The translations under genes were made by a program, and so were the position numbers. A model generated the notes under the pieces. It was not told the DNA's origin. It made no database searches and worked only from the letters and a program-made list of their open reading frames with translations. From Mesodorylaimus sp. YZB2_4 (lineage: Eukaryota > Nematoda > Enoplea > Dorylaimida > Dorylaimidae), in contig JASANH010000626.1 in NCBI GenBank assembly GCA_030248295.1, positions 248,001 through 312,000 on the forward strand: a stretch of DNA of 64,000 bases. The letters run 5' to 3'. This document shows positions 20,466 to 31,617 of this stretch, one piece after another. How positions within the stretch are numbered: the stretch's first letter is position 1; each line of letters starts with the position of its first letter.

Positions 20466-23400
20466 ATGGGCGTGATAGAAATGGAAACGGAGACTGAGCC
20501 CGCCTCAATATTACCCATCTTCGAAGTGGAGTTGAACTTGCGTGAGTTGACCTGTTATGCGGGATGGGACTACGCAGTTCCTTTTTAGGGTATCCCTTGC
20601 AATTTGAGCAATGTCAGTCGTTAGTCACGGGTCTCCCTACAACGTGGACACTGTAGATAAGACTACGTGCCGTAGCGAAACCACGTTGGCCATCCCACCC
20701 GCTTATAATCCCCTCTCACACTTTCTTTTCTGTCAGTTCCGGTTTTTATGTCAGAGAAAGACTACACTTTGAACTTGATGAACTTCGACCTGTTTTTCTT
20801 TCGCAAATAATTCATTTTTTTATAGGAAAAGGTGATCCACCAATTCAAAGAGCTGAAGTGGAAGCAAATTCTGGCGCTCATTTGCGTTGTAAAGTCAGTG
20901 ATGATGACCACGATCCTGACAGCCTGCACTGGCTGTACGGTGGTTCCGAGTTATCACCTAAAGATGGAGTGCACGTTCAAACTGATCCTATAAAGTAAGT
21001 TAGAGCACTTTACACTACTCGGTTAGTTCCTGGTATTTGCGACGTGTCACTGTATGCGTCACTTCCTGTTACCAGTCTCGCACCTGCCGAAGTCACCCTC
21101 CCTCTGACGTCAACGTGCCCCTCGTTTGACACTGAGGGCGCGGGAATGAATTGGCGACACATGGTAATTGGTTTTGATGAATCATTGACGTGTCTGCTTT
21201 CACACACGCCGACTGATTGATGCCCGACTGCACAACTTAAAGCGACTTGGCTAGAAATTACGTTTATTTGCGTAGACGGTGGGTTTTTTCAGAAAATTTC
21301 ACCGACTGCAGTATTTCATCATCTCACGTTTCTTTGACGTAGTTTTTCTCATGATGACATTGACGCACTAGGCGCCGAGCCAGAAAGTACTCAGAAACCG
21401 CGTGGCGCGTGGGAGGATGCACTGAATGAATAGTCAATAAGGGCTGCGCCCATCGTCAGTAATCTACTTGATCATGTGACTGATGAGCACAAAAGTGCAT
21501 ACAAAGGTTTTTTGAGTCAGAGGGACGACTATTTTGAGGAATTGTGTGATTGAGCAAGTTTTCCACTCCAGATTGTGCTGATGTCTCAAAAGCAGGGGTT
21601 CGCTATGTACTGGACATATTCCGTTGTTGGGAACTACTCGTAGACTGATGCGACACCCAGATCAGTGATAGGGTCTTGGCTGCACAATCTGGGGGGGGGA
21701 GGTGGACAAGAATGCATGGAGCTCGCACACCAGTACAGTATTTTACGAGTACCACTGCCGTTTTTAGCTTCATTTCGAACTTGATAATCAATCCTGCCCC
21801 GAGTGGCATCTACGAATGCGCTGTGACCAGGAAATCGGACGGAACGTTTCACAGAACTCGACTGAAAATAGCCACAAAAGCAGGTCAGTCTCCTTTGATA
21901 AAATCGCAAACGGTGAGCTATGTTTTATCTTTCTGTTTCAGTTCCACTTCGGCAGACCCTCTTTGGCGAAGTAATATGCGGACCTGACAAGGACAGATAT
22001 TGCCAGCATGGCGGAACGTGTTTGTACCACCCTGGGACAAAAGTATTTTCGTGCAGGTGAGAAAAAGCATTGAGTCAGCGGGCAGGGGAGGGCAGTTTCG
22101 ATTTAGTGCCTGTTATCCATATATGGCCGCCCCCATTTTAGATGCCTCCCAGAGTTCCATGGAGAGAGATGCGAGTACTTGAGTGTAGATGGTCCAATGC
22201 CAGTAATCTGTGAGTCCTTGTTTATTATGCCTCGCCTCGCGCGGGCTTGCCGCAATGCGAGAAAATATGTGGGCGAGTCTTATCAGATCATCAGCTGTGC
22301 ACTGTACCACGGTACCAAAAATGCCTAAGCTAGAATTCCATGCTTACGCCAATGAGTTGTGTGCTGTCCATACCTCTTCTGCATGTGCTCGTCCCTCGCC
22401 GTTGCTTGAGAGCTCCCTTGGAGCAGATGCTTTCTTGTCCCGCCCGTTCAGTGTACGTGCATGCTTGCCTTACAGATGCCAACCCGACTACGCTGGTACC
22501 CAGTGCCAATACTTCGCAAATCGTTTGCATATTGTGACACCTCGTCCTGGAGGCATTTGCCAGCAAGGTAATCCATGTACTCCGACGTCACTGAATTATC
22601 TATTTCCTTTGACGTCATTTACTCGAGCAGCTTGCAATACTCGTGCTTGCTTCTTGGCTGATTTTCAAATTGAGTCTAAGACTCGTTTTCGTTCTAGCGC
22701 AAGCAGAGTACCACAAATCGGTTTTACTGGTGGCTGGATTTGCGGGCTTTCTAATCATTGCATTGTTGGTAGCCTTCTTCCTGTACGCTAAGAAACGGTA
22801 AGTGGTCTTGCTACGATGGCAGAAATCACATACAAAAGGGGGCTCCACCGTCTAGTACTCTAGAGCTCTTTAATTGGAAGTACTTTTAGTTTGAGCCCCA
22901 ATCCATTGGACAACATGTTCAGTGTTCTGGCATGTTATCTCCTATTATAGTTATTTTAGTGATCAGATCAAATCACGATTCACTCGCCGTGCTCGCAGCA
23001 AGGGTGGCAAGGCTCCAGTTGAGTATGTTGAGCAACCAGCTGAGCACTTGCTGCAGGAGCCAGCAGATGTTGAACTGGCCTTACAAGTCCCAACTTCCCA
23101 TCCATTGCCAGCTCTCGATGAAAGGATAAAAGTAATCAAGGCGCTTGTGGTAAGTGTTCTCTGGAGCATATGACTTCTGTACCAGCCTACACACAAAGTT
23201 TTTCAGCCGGCTCGTTGCCCTCATTGCAAGAAAACACTGGGCATCAATTCTAAATTGGATGCATTATCTGCGCACATATCGCGATCAGTATCTCGCAACA
23301 GTACACCTCCCATGTTCTCCTATCCCGCTACTGAAAGATCGCAAGGTGATCGGCATGATTTTCGAAGTGGGGGTGCTCGCAGTATTAGCGAGTCGCACTT

Positions 23401-24282
23401 TTACGTGACCGAGGCTGACGGCAGCACAAATCGGTATCATTCGAGCCCCGGCAGCTATCTGACCGTCAATGACGTCACACCCAACATGAATCGTTCAATT
23501 AAGGTGAGCCAGGTGGGGTGGCGGTGGATGCGTAGACCTGGATCGAAACGTTGGTGGGTACACTTTAGGGGAAGGAGCCTGGTGTTTAAGATTTTAGGCA
23601 CGAATCTCCTGACGCGCTGTTAGGTTCTGTTACATACTGTGCTGTGGCATTTAAGCGATTATGCGGGGTTCCAGCAGACGGACAGGCGCAGAAGACCCAA
23701 CGATGAGTGCACGATTCTCTAAAAAGTCAGTCTTGCCTGGCCTCCTTGCCGTTAGGAATTTTTTAATATGGATCTTCTAGCGCGTAGAAAAAACCCTTTT
23801 CTTCTATTCATGCACCATGCTCCTTACTCCTGCCGCATGTACGCATATACCTAGACGGCTTTTGTGCAAAAGGTTCCAGGTCGTGCTTTCGAGCAGTCGC
23901 GTAGCGCACTGAAAAAATATCAAATAGATTCAAATCTCCATGACCTTTTTAGGCACGCAAACGCGGCGTCTCCGAATCCATTGACGACCCTAGTGATCGT
24001 CATCGTTCAATCAGCACACCTGTTTCGCCAATGATCAAGGTGAAGGCATTGAAAGCAGAGGAGCTTCAAATAAGAGTTGACCAGTCACTGGAAGATGCGC
24101 ATTCGAGCTCCACGAACGACCCCCTCTCAATGCACACGACGCCAGTGGTGCGACCGGTCGCTGGAATCATCCAAGAAATGTCTATCGACGAGTCGAGCAG
24201 TACGCAAGAGTCCACTGCATTGCTCGATGCGCTGCAAGCGTACAGAGCTCAGAATAAGCCTCTAACTCGAGCAGTTAGCTGA
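20466..24282 (+). CDS. Neuregulin-like Ig/EGF transmembrane growth-factor precursor with alternative EGF exons
   Basis: Exons: 20466-20541, 20826-20994, 21768-21883, 21942-22056, then either 22142-22209 (a) or 22476-22567 (b), 22698-22797, 22960-23149, 23207-23503 and 23953-24282. Either choice keeps frame (486 or 494 residues). There is no signal peptide, as in NRG1 type I. The Ig domain has LRCKVSD, a core Trp (LHWLYGG) and PSGIYECAV. The EGF domain begins CGPDKDRYCQHGGTCLYH...FSCR and is completed by exon a (CLPEFHGERC) or b (CQPDYAGTQC). The juxtamembrane and helix AEYHKSVLLVAGFAGF...LYAKKR resemble NRG1 AEELYQKRVL...KTKK. A tail of about 240 residues contains a CPHC motif and many Ser/Thr. 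An AATAAA poly(A) signal lies at 24571. It would act as a membrane-anchored ErbB/EGFR ligand. The EGF plus Ig layout also resembles insect Vein, but Vein lacks this membrane helix. Confidence 0.85.
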
Positions 24283-24570
24283 GCTTTGTTAAGCGTTCTA
24301 TTTGAGAGCGAAGCATTGGAAATGCTGCGAGTGTGATGCAGTTCTATTATGGCATGTAAAAATGGTAGGACAGATCTGTACGTACATGGTGAGATCTATT
24401 CGAGTAGACCATGCCATGATGAAGTCAGCTTATCGATGAGCTTTGCTTGACCAGTTATGGCTGTAGTGCTGTACTATGATCTGTAAAGTGTGCGGAAGTA
24501 CACAAGCTGGGAAGCGGCATTAGGTTTTTTGTTTTCGTCTGATAATGCATGATTTTACATTGAGCGGACT

Positions 24571-24576
24571 AATAAA
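24571..24576 (+). terminator. Poly(A) signal of the neuregulin-like gene
   Basis: AATAAA 289 nt after the stop codon, in an AT-rich stretch, with no other gene on this strand nearby. Confidence 0.5.
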
Positions 24577-25591
24577 CTTTATTCATCAATTAGCTTGCAC
24601 TGATTGATTGCCCTAACTTAATTTCTGAGGAACACCTTGGAACGTTGTTACTGGAAATTGAATGCTGTGAAACCATGTCTTTGGTTTTATCTGAGCCATT
24701 TCTTCTAACCACTATCAGGTAAACGGCCTGGTTTGGTAAGCGGCAAATCTAGCATGCTGTATTGAAAACATTTCCACGCAACACCATGTCTTGCCAAACT
24801 CGGGCAGGTTTGTGCACTGGAGGGTGTTGATCCTTATTAGTGGCCTGCCGCGTGGATGGCCTCATAACCATAACTTTTCTGAATATGATTTACCTGTTCA
24901 TCCCACCCCTCTGCTTCTCGTGCCTAGTCCTATATCAGTAGTGCCACAGACTGTGATAGAGCGGTACCGACAGCATCCCCCCCTCGCTCCACAGGTATTG
25001 GAAAAAGGCATTCTTTCCGATATGCTTACTAAGCGCACAGCTTATAGCCACAATGGTCGCTATTAGTATGCTTGTTACAGGGCGAGTCTACTGCGATATC
25101 ATGCAATTCACCAACTTCTCTTCAGGTTACTGCATGGCGAATGGGGCCTGATCTAGTTGGGCGATGAACCAATCTACAGTAGGACCAAACTAGGATCTAC
25201 TGCACTGAGTCCCCTCTCGAAGATGTCCTCTCCCTCGCTTGCAGCGCGCTCAAAATTCTGCATTTTCTTTACTTTAACTGTTTATTCACTAACAGCGGCA
25301 CTTATTCTGCACATGTGTTAGACGATTGATTGTGAGTTCCACCCTTTGAAGCCTGTTTGTTGCCCAGAGTTGTGACTAGAATTCAAACACATGGTAGTCC
25401 GTCATGACACTAAATTTTGCTCCCGTGATGCTCTTTTTCTTGATCATTAGACTGCGCTGCTCGGTGGAGCGCGAGCAGAACTTCGATAACTGCTGTTCTT
25501 GAGTCAGTTTTTCATGCAGATTTATTATTTTGACATTTCACGCACATCATGTGCAACAGACATCAGCCTTACTCTTAGCTCTATTCATTTA
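24577..25591. other. Intergenic, nothing recognised
   Basis: Between the converging neuregulin-like (plus) and VMO1 (minus) genes. No repeat or supported ORF seen. Confidence 0.4.
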
Positions 25592-26400
25592 GCCTAATGA
25601 TCGTGTCTTTCACAACACTCCATATCGACGTTATTCAACGCAGTGTCGTCACCAGTGCCTAAAAAAAGAATAACCATTTTTTTAATGCTACTGACACATA
25701 TCTAAAATCTGGCCAAATATGTCAGCGGCTATGTGAACTCAAGCTCTTGCTCCGTGCGAGCACTGATGCTATTTTTGCTGCCACTGCTCCTCTAATGCAC
25801 CAAACAGAGCACGACAGAGTCATGTTGCTGATTCCTAATCTTGCCTCAACAAGGCACAATCTACTTATCTTGGCTCGGCTCTATCTGGCTCCGTATACCA
25901 CACACCACTTTGTGTTTGTCGCACTTGGCTGGTTGTGATGGGTACCACTTGTCGCGAGCATGCTCACCATTACGACCATCGCCCGTCAGGTCGGTACCAT
26001 CTGAGCATGTGACTTTCAAGTTATCGATACCAGTGTCATCTGAGAGCTCAGGTCCCATGAACAATGTTGTAAAACCAACGATGAATTCGTTTTCTCTGCA
26101 CTTGAATATTTGTCCATCGCTCCCGAACGGTCCATTTCCACTGAAAATCTTCACTTCTCCGCGCTCCCGCACATGCGGTTTCGAACAGTATAAGTAAATG
26201 GTGTTCACACCAGTGTTGTCGTACAAAAGACCACCGCTATGATACTTTTCATACTTCAGTTGAAAACCGTAGGCATAACTATCGTTGGGGCAATATACGA
26301 AGTCATACCATGTGCCATGCTCGGACAGCCGCTGCGACGTTAAATTCTGCCCGCTCGTTGGCAGTATGCAAACAAGGAGAATGCACAGCAGAGCTAACAT
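25592..26400 (-). CDS. Vitelline membrane outer layer protein 1 (VMO1) family, secreted
   Basis: The main exon runs 26400-25861. A signal peptide (MLALLCILLVCILPTSG) precedes a domain with the three internal repeats of the VMO1 beta-prism: AYGFQLKYEKY...NTGVNTIYLYC, FIVGFTTLF...DDTGIDNLKVTC and VVCGIRSQIEPSQ. The third repeat is cut at DK-stop. Its expected ending, GTGDDTALNNVDMECC, is encoded at 25663-25592 after a TTTTTTTAG acceptor. The obvious donor (AA|GTAGAT, phase 2) does not join that exon in frame (phase 1 needed). Either the donor differs, or there is an assembly error or damage. In-frame ATGs further 5' (26448) would bury the signal peptide. VMO1 proteins are secreted and found in egg coats; the role here is unknown. 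Confidence 0.72.
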
Positions 26401-28068
26401 TTTTAGTCGGAAATATCTTCGAAGCAAAATGTTGAAATCGACTGACATGAATGCAAGAGAACAGCGTTTAAATGCATCTGGCTGAAACACTCGTGATTTA
26501 ATGCAAAATACAGGATTGGTGTGGAAATTTGCAACTTCACTTTTAGGGTTGTCCTATAGTTTTAGTCCACGTATACGAAGCAGGACACTATCCGATGAAA
26601 CACAATCTGTAACGCGGGCCAAGTGGATTCCGTTATCTCCAGCCCGCACGCTACAATAGTAAAGTGAGCGGTTCTCATTCATATTTGAATGAAAAGCAGC
26701 GACTAAATGCAAAAACACTCGCTCAACTAAGGGGCTAGTAATTGCTTCTCAATCAGCATAGTGCCGTCTCTTCTGTCGCAGTATGTACTGTATGTTTCGA
26801 AGAGTCAGTTCGCGAAGCTTACCATAAGGGGCTCATGCTACTGATGTAAGCACCGCGCTATAGGTCATAGCTCGGATCGAATACTACAAGCACACAGGGC
26901 GATCCTGGGATAGGTACTGCGAGGGAGGAATCACCGCCTGGTGACCCAGATATTGGGACTATCTGCATCTTGTGAAGGCTCTGCCTAGCGGAGCTTCTTG
27001 TAATCGCAGGAAACAGCACAAGATGCAACGAATGAATGCATCTGTTTTGCATGTACACCATCGCAGCCCATAATCACCACATCGCACCGCCCTCTTAGCG
27101 CTAGGCCAATGTGCGATCACGCTATCACTATTTGTTCTCCACCCGCACTGCCCAGCTTGCAGCCTTGCGGGCTAAGCGATTGCCTCAGTGCTTGGCGCAG
27201 TGCTGTGCGTGCACAGTCCAATGCTGCATATTGACGCTCGATGATCACTTGCTCGATATCTGAGCGGGTTGATATCCGAACAACTGTTCCATATTTGACC
27301 ATCCACGACGATATCCAGTCACCGGGTCGACATTCGATCACGTGCTCGATTCACGTGCATCATTTGCTATCTGCTCACACGGCTGATAATTTGATGCTCG
27401 ATCACTTGCTCAATATTCAATCTTTCCGATCCCTCACTTGAGATCTGATTAGGATCGTCATCCGACCACTCGCCTGATCAGTGACTCAATATCTGATCAT
27501 TTGCTCGTCATATAAACCTGCAGTGATCGTCGACTAACGACCTCAATATATAAGACAGGTGGTTGGTGCTGGTGTAATTCCTGCAGGGCCCCACTTGAGC
27601 CCCTGCAACAGTCAGAGTCGACTAGTTCAGATTTTGTGGAAACAAGCTGTACTTTTTTTGTCCTCTGATTGTGACCTCTTGGTATCTTATTCGAAGCACC
27701 TTAAAATACACCAAACCGAAGCAAAAGAATGCAGGCTACCGCACGCAACATTATCCCGCGAAAAAGAAGGGGTTTGAAATTGCCGCGCAAATTTCAAATT
27801 ATGACGGGAATACAAATGTTTAGAATGTTTTGCCAAAGGAGCTGAAAACCTGTGCCACTGTGCCTGTGCCTGTGTAACTCACAATCAGCGCATTGTGCAG
27901 TGCATACAGGGAGCCAGCAGCTAATATAAATAAATAGGATTTAACGAGTTATCTTGAACTCACTTTTACCTCTGTGCCTGTGGAAATCCAAATCCAAATC
28001 CACGTCATTCATTCTCGTCCAGAAGATAGTCGGAAGAGATCTAAGAGTTGCAGTTTTCGCTAATAATC
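26401..28068. other. Intergenic between divergent VMO1 and COG2 genes
   Basis: Contains the degenerate GATC-rich tandem repeat at 27230-27515. A TATATAAG at 27546 lies about 520 nt before COG2. No supported gene. Confidence 0.4.
27230..27515. repeat. Degenerate tandem repeat, about 24-30 bp unit
   Basis: Recurrent units of the type GATCACTTGCTCGATATCTGA, for example at about 27242, 27337, 27398, 27430 and 27475. Spacing is irregular and each unit is diverged. It is rich in GATC and TGATC. An old minisatellite. Confidence 0.55.
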
Positions 28069-30351
28069 ATGTCGTCTGTTGATACCTTATCAGCTAGCTC
28101 CCAGTTTCAAATGGACGTGGACGCCCCGCATCGTCATTCCTCTGCATTTCCGAATAATTTCGCGGCTTTATGTTTCGATCGTTCTGAATTCAATCGCCAA
28201 GATTTCAACGTCGATGCATTTCTGGCCAAGGCTCGAAGACGGGGAGCCACTTTGGAACAAATTCGAGACGATGCTAGAGTTTATTTAAAAATTATTCAAA
28301 ATTCAATGATCGAATTGATCAATAAGGATTACGCGGACTTTGTACATTTGTCGTCCAATCTAGCTGGTCTTCGCGGGGCTGTGGAGAAGCTTGGTGTCGA
28401 AGCGGATGAATTGACATCAGAATTCGAGGAAACGGCATCGAAAATAAATACTGCCGTAGATGATTTGACGAAAGAAATGGATGAAAAGCGACGACTTCTA
28501 ACCGAGCAACGATATTTAGAGAAACGAATAATCGCTTTATCGACACTTGAACGGTTGAAAAAATTTCTAAGCTCCCCTAATTTCTTGTCGGATGGAGAAT
28601 GCGATGCTGACAAAGATTTCGAGGCAATCGAGCGGGCCTCGTGTTTTATCGAGGAATTGCAAAGTATCAAAACCTCTTGTTCCGCACTGAAAATCATACT
28701 GCATCCCAATTTTGAAAATGCTCTCACTTCAGTTTTGGATCATTTTCAAAAATATTTGGAAGCAAAATTTATTCGCGGTGTGCAAAATGCCGATCGTCTT
28801 TTACTGGTTTTCTCTCTTCGTGGATTCACTGCGTGTGATCGATTGGACTCCGCTCAAGCCATCTTTTTGGCCCAATTCGTCGAACCGGATTTGCGGAGCT
28901 GTCTTAGCGGCTCGAAAAAGCAAAAGCTAAACCAATTGGAACAATTCAAAAATGTTTTGGATCAAGTGCTTGTATTGAAGAATCGATATCTGCCAGTATT
29001 TTCAGCGGACGCGACATCGATGGGGCACATTTCGGAATTTACATCGGAACTGGATGAATCGATTTGGAAATCCACATCTTCTTTTTTGGATGATTGCTTA
29101 CTGACTGCGCTCCTTAGCGCTTTACAAGATCGATTTTCATCAATTTTGATTCCAACCGATGCATCTACGTTCAAAAAAGCTTATCGATTTTTGATCACCT
29201 TTTCGGAAGAATGGTCGACGTCGAGCGGCAGCAATAAAATTTTGAAAATGATCTTCGATAAATTCAGTCTATTGATTTATTATCAATTATGTTATCACGA
29301 GATCACGACATCGATCGATTCCAATTTGGCCGCAGTGGATGAAATATTGCCTTCATCGAAAACTGATTCGGCCTCTTTGAAGTCAACGTCCTTCATCTAC
29401 TCTAAGCTACTTTCAATTTGGGCGTCGGCCGACGATGAAAGCGTCTTTTTGCCTCCTCTAATGCCAAAGTTCTGGGAATTGACATGCATGGTGATTAATC
29501 GATACGGGCGCCATGTTTTGGATTTCGTTGAGAATTTTCAAAAGTCGCCTGAAAATGAGAATACTTTGGCCAATGGTGAACGAAGTACAACGCCCAGGCC
29601 ACGAGCTGCCACACCAATCGTGGTAGTCAATCCTAGTCAGCACTCGCATACGGCCAATCTCTTGATCCTGTATTCCGGCGATTTACGGATTTTAGAGCGT
29701 CAAATTTTTGGTGGCTTATTGCCAAAACTTTTTACACAATGTCGCATTGAAGATACGGCTACCCGTGGCCATTTGGAACAGTCTTTATCCGAGACATTCT
29801 CTTCATTGCGCCAAAAAGTCGATGAGGCCATTGCGGACGGCTTGATTCCCTGGCTGACATCGCAAGTGTCCACTCAGTTGGCCGCTGTGGCCGAAGTGCC
29901 TCGTCAATATCGTTGGACTCGCAAGGAAGCTCCCACTCAACCATCGCCTTATTTATCAACGGCCTTAGACCCGATTCGTCGAATTCTTCAATCATCCGAG
30001 AAATTACCAAATGACACCAAGCTAATTATCGGAATTGTTGAACGCGTGTTAGCCAATGTGATTGGTTCGTACACGGAAAATTTGAAAGGAGTGTTCGATT
30101 CAGTGGAGAAAATATCGAGCAGTCTTAGTCGATTAAAAACGAAAGGTTCATCGACAGCAGCCGCTGGTCGAACGGGTAGTGTTCCCGATAATATGAGCGC
30201 TGTGACGGACGAACAGAAAATAAGGTTACAATTACGTTTGGATGTGGAAGAATTCGAAAAATTGGTGAGCAATTTTCAACCGCCCGTTGTTTGTGATATG
30301 AGTGAAATAAAAATGTTGGTGGCAACTAATTCGGTCGGTAATGAAGCCTAA
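28069..30351 (+). CDS. cog2: Conserved oligomeric Golgi complex subunit 2
   Basis: Lobe A subunit of the COG tethering complex, acting in retrograde intra-Golgi vesicle traffic. It is an uninterrupted frame of 760 residues from ATG (MSSVDTLSA). The N-terminal COG2 signature is clear: LCFDRSEFNRQDFNVDAFL, RRRGATLEQIRDDARVYLK and the near-identical ELINKDYADFVHLSSNL seen in human COG2. A coiled coil follows (about residues 80-160), then helical-bundle segments. A Ser/Thr/Pro-rich insert (GERSTTPRPRAATPIVV) lies near residue 510. The length matches the family (human 738). No intron is visible, unlike most genes here, so a retroposed copy is possible, but the frame is intact. A SINE lies about 110 bp downstream. 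Confidence 0.95.
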   Translation: MSSVDTLSASSQFQMDVDAPHRHSSAFPNNFAALCFDRSEFNRQDFNVDAFLAKARRRGATLEQIRDDARVYLKIIQNSMIELINKDYADFVHLSSNLAGLRGAVEKLGVEADELTSEFEETASKINTAVDDLTKEMDEKRRLLTEQRYLEKRIIALSTLERLKKFLSSPNFLSDGECDADKDFEAIERASCFIEELQSIKTSCSALKIILHPNFENALTSVLDHFQKYLEAKFIRGVQNADRLLLVFSLRGFTACDRLDSAQAIFLAQFVEPDLRSCLSGSKKQKLNQLEQFKNVLDQVLVLKNRYLPVFSADATSMGHISEFTSELDESIWKSTSSFLDDCLLTALLSALQDRFSSILIPTDASTFKKAYRFLITFSEEWSTSSGSNKILKMIFDKFSLLIYYQLCYHEITTSIDSNLAAVDEILPSSKTDSASLKSTSFIYSKLLSIWASADDESVFLPPLMPKFWELTCMVINRYGRHVLDFVENFQKSPENENTLANGERSTTPRPRAATPIVVVNPSQHSHTANLLILYSGDLRILERQIFGGLLPKLFTQCRIEDTATRGHLEQSLSETFSSLRQKVDEAIADGLIPWLTSQVSTQLAAVAEVPRQYRWTRKEAPTQPSPYLSTALDPIRRILQSSEKLPNDTKLIIGIVERVLANVIGSYTENLKGVFDSVEKISSSLSRLKTKGSSTAAAGRTGSVPDNMSAVTDEQKIRLQLRLDVEEFEKLVSNFQPPVVCDMSEIKMLVATNSVGNEA

Positions 30352-30462
30352 TATTTATGTTTATTTCATTCCGATTGGGAGTTCTGTTCTATTTATGCAT
30401 ATTTTGGGGAAATGGCGTACCGATATGTTTAGAGAATATTTGGGATACAGTTTTGAATGAGT

Positions 30463-30560
30463 TGTGAACATCCATAGCCAAGCACCGTACACTCGAGGGC
30501 TAACGAACACATATTTGACAATCATTTTTTACGCAGGCGGGAGTCGAACCCTCCCCTCTG
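30463..30560 (-). mobile_element. 5'-truncated SINE copy downstream of COG2
   Basis: Minus-strand order is B box GGTTCGACTCC, TTTTTTACGCAGG complement, GTGTTCGTTAGCCCTCGAG and GTGCTTGGCTATGGATG. It lacks the A-box half and the GACAT tail. Confidence 0.7.
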
Positions 30561-31020
30561 AGTGCTAGCTCAAAACAAAGTGATAGTTCATAGGACGCGG
30601 CATATAAGGGCCAGGGCGGCTAAGAGAGCTTGGGGTCTGTGGTTCATCCTGTTAGCTTGGATCAGCAGTTGCAGCTGTCTTCTGAAGCCTGTCTTGAAGT
30701 GACCTGAACAGCGTAAGCTGACAATGAAACCTCCCTGTGTGAATGTCTTATCGGCCAGACAGAGCCACGACTCCAGCCTATCAACTTTGAACAGGAAACT
30801 ATGCCTGATGACTGGCACTTAGATTCGAGAGGCTCATAGGATTTTGGTTCTTGGCAGAAATTTTTGTCAGGTTTGAGTGTCTGCTAGTGTATGAAAATGT
30901 GGTTAGGGACCCACAAAAATGTTGAGGTCGCACATTGGCAGACGACTTTTGTTGCTGCTGAACTTTAAAAACCCAAAAACTGTAATTGCTCCTTGGTTTC
31001 TCTGCAGAATATTAAAGTAC
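30561..31020. other. Start of a gene-poor repeat region, nothing firm
   Basis: A short minus-strand frame (30588-30818) includes a segment like RLESWLCLADKTFTQGGFIV, which might be a transposon-protein remnant. It is too short to classify. Confidence 0.3.
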
Positions 31021-31079
31021 ACTCTGGAATCGATGTCGGAATATTGATAAAAGAATATAATATTCAGATTCAGCACCCA

Positions 31080-31265
31080 CGTGTCAGTCAAATATGGGAA
31101 GGGGGGTAGGCGGGGCAAACCCCCTGTTGGGCCAGCCTGGACACTGAACCCTTCCTCTCTAACCCCCCCCCCCCCCAACCTCAGGTCCAACAGGAAGAAA
31201 GAAAAAGAAGGAAGCAAAAGCGATCAAATTGTATCTGGGCAGGACCAAGACCTGGCCTCCAAGCA
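31080..31265 (-). repeat. G-tract-bearing dispersed repeat, copy 2
   Basis: Reverse-complement partner of 12935-13107, with a 14-C run at 31163-31176. It sits inside the fold-back structure at 31021-31617. Confidence 0.75.
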
Positions 31266-31528
31266 CAGGCTAATTGTCCAGCCAGCCCACAGCACTGTAT
31301 GTTAACAGTCAGCGTTCATCTTTGCTATCTCTCCTACCCCTCCCCCTTCCCCTTCCTAAGAAAACCCTCCTAACCCAGCCGATCTTGCCCATACTTGGAG
31401 TCAGTCAAAATGCTGGACCTCCAGTACCAATGCAGAAAAAGTCGAAATTCTTGATTGCAAAGAGGGACCATTGGGCAATGAAATTTCGACTTCTTAAATA
31501 ATTGAGATTGCGGTCCAAAATTTTGGCT

Positions 31529-31553
31529 CCCCCCCCCCCCCCCCCCCCCCCCC
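31529..31553. repeat. Poly(C) tract of 25
   Basis: The longest of about eleven G/C homopolymers (9 or more bases) in the window. Others are at 2504-2516, 7084-7098, 8421-8432, 9724-9735, 12211-12224, 13008-13023, 19403-19415, 21691-21699, 31163-31176 and 35196-35207. Confidence 0.9.
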
Positions 31554-31617
31554 ATAATACGTAGGTGCTGAATCTGAATATCGTATTCTATTTCCAATAA
31601 TCCGACATCGATTCTAG

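Larger units (their letters stand above)
31021..31617. mobile_element. Fold-back/MITE-like element with ~60-bp inverted ends
   Basis: Left arm 31021-31080 and right arm 31617-31557 (read on the minus strand) share GAATCGATGTCGGA, TATTG, AGAATA and ATATTCAGATTCAGCACC, about 80 percent identity. The interior carries repeat copy 31080-31265, a 25-C run at 31529-31553 and a hairpin at 31438-31492. No coding capacity and no clear target duplication. Confidence 0.6.

Noticed and set aside
22476-22567. Second EGF domain downstream of the first in the neuregulin-like gene
   Set aside because: The exon holds only the final C-x8-C loop; the first four EGF cysteines are missing and joining it after the previous exon shifts the frame. 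It is an alternative exon, not another domain.
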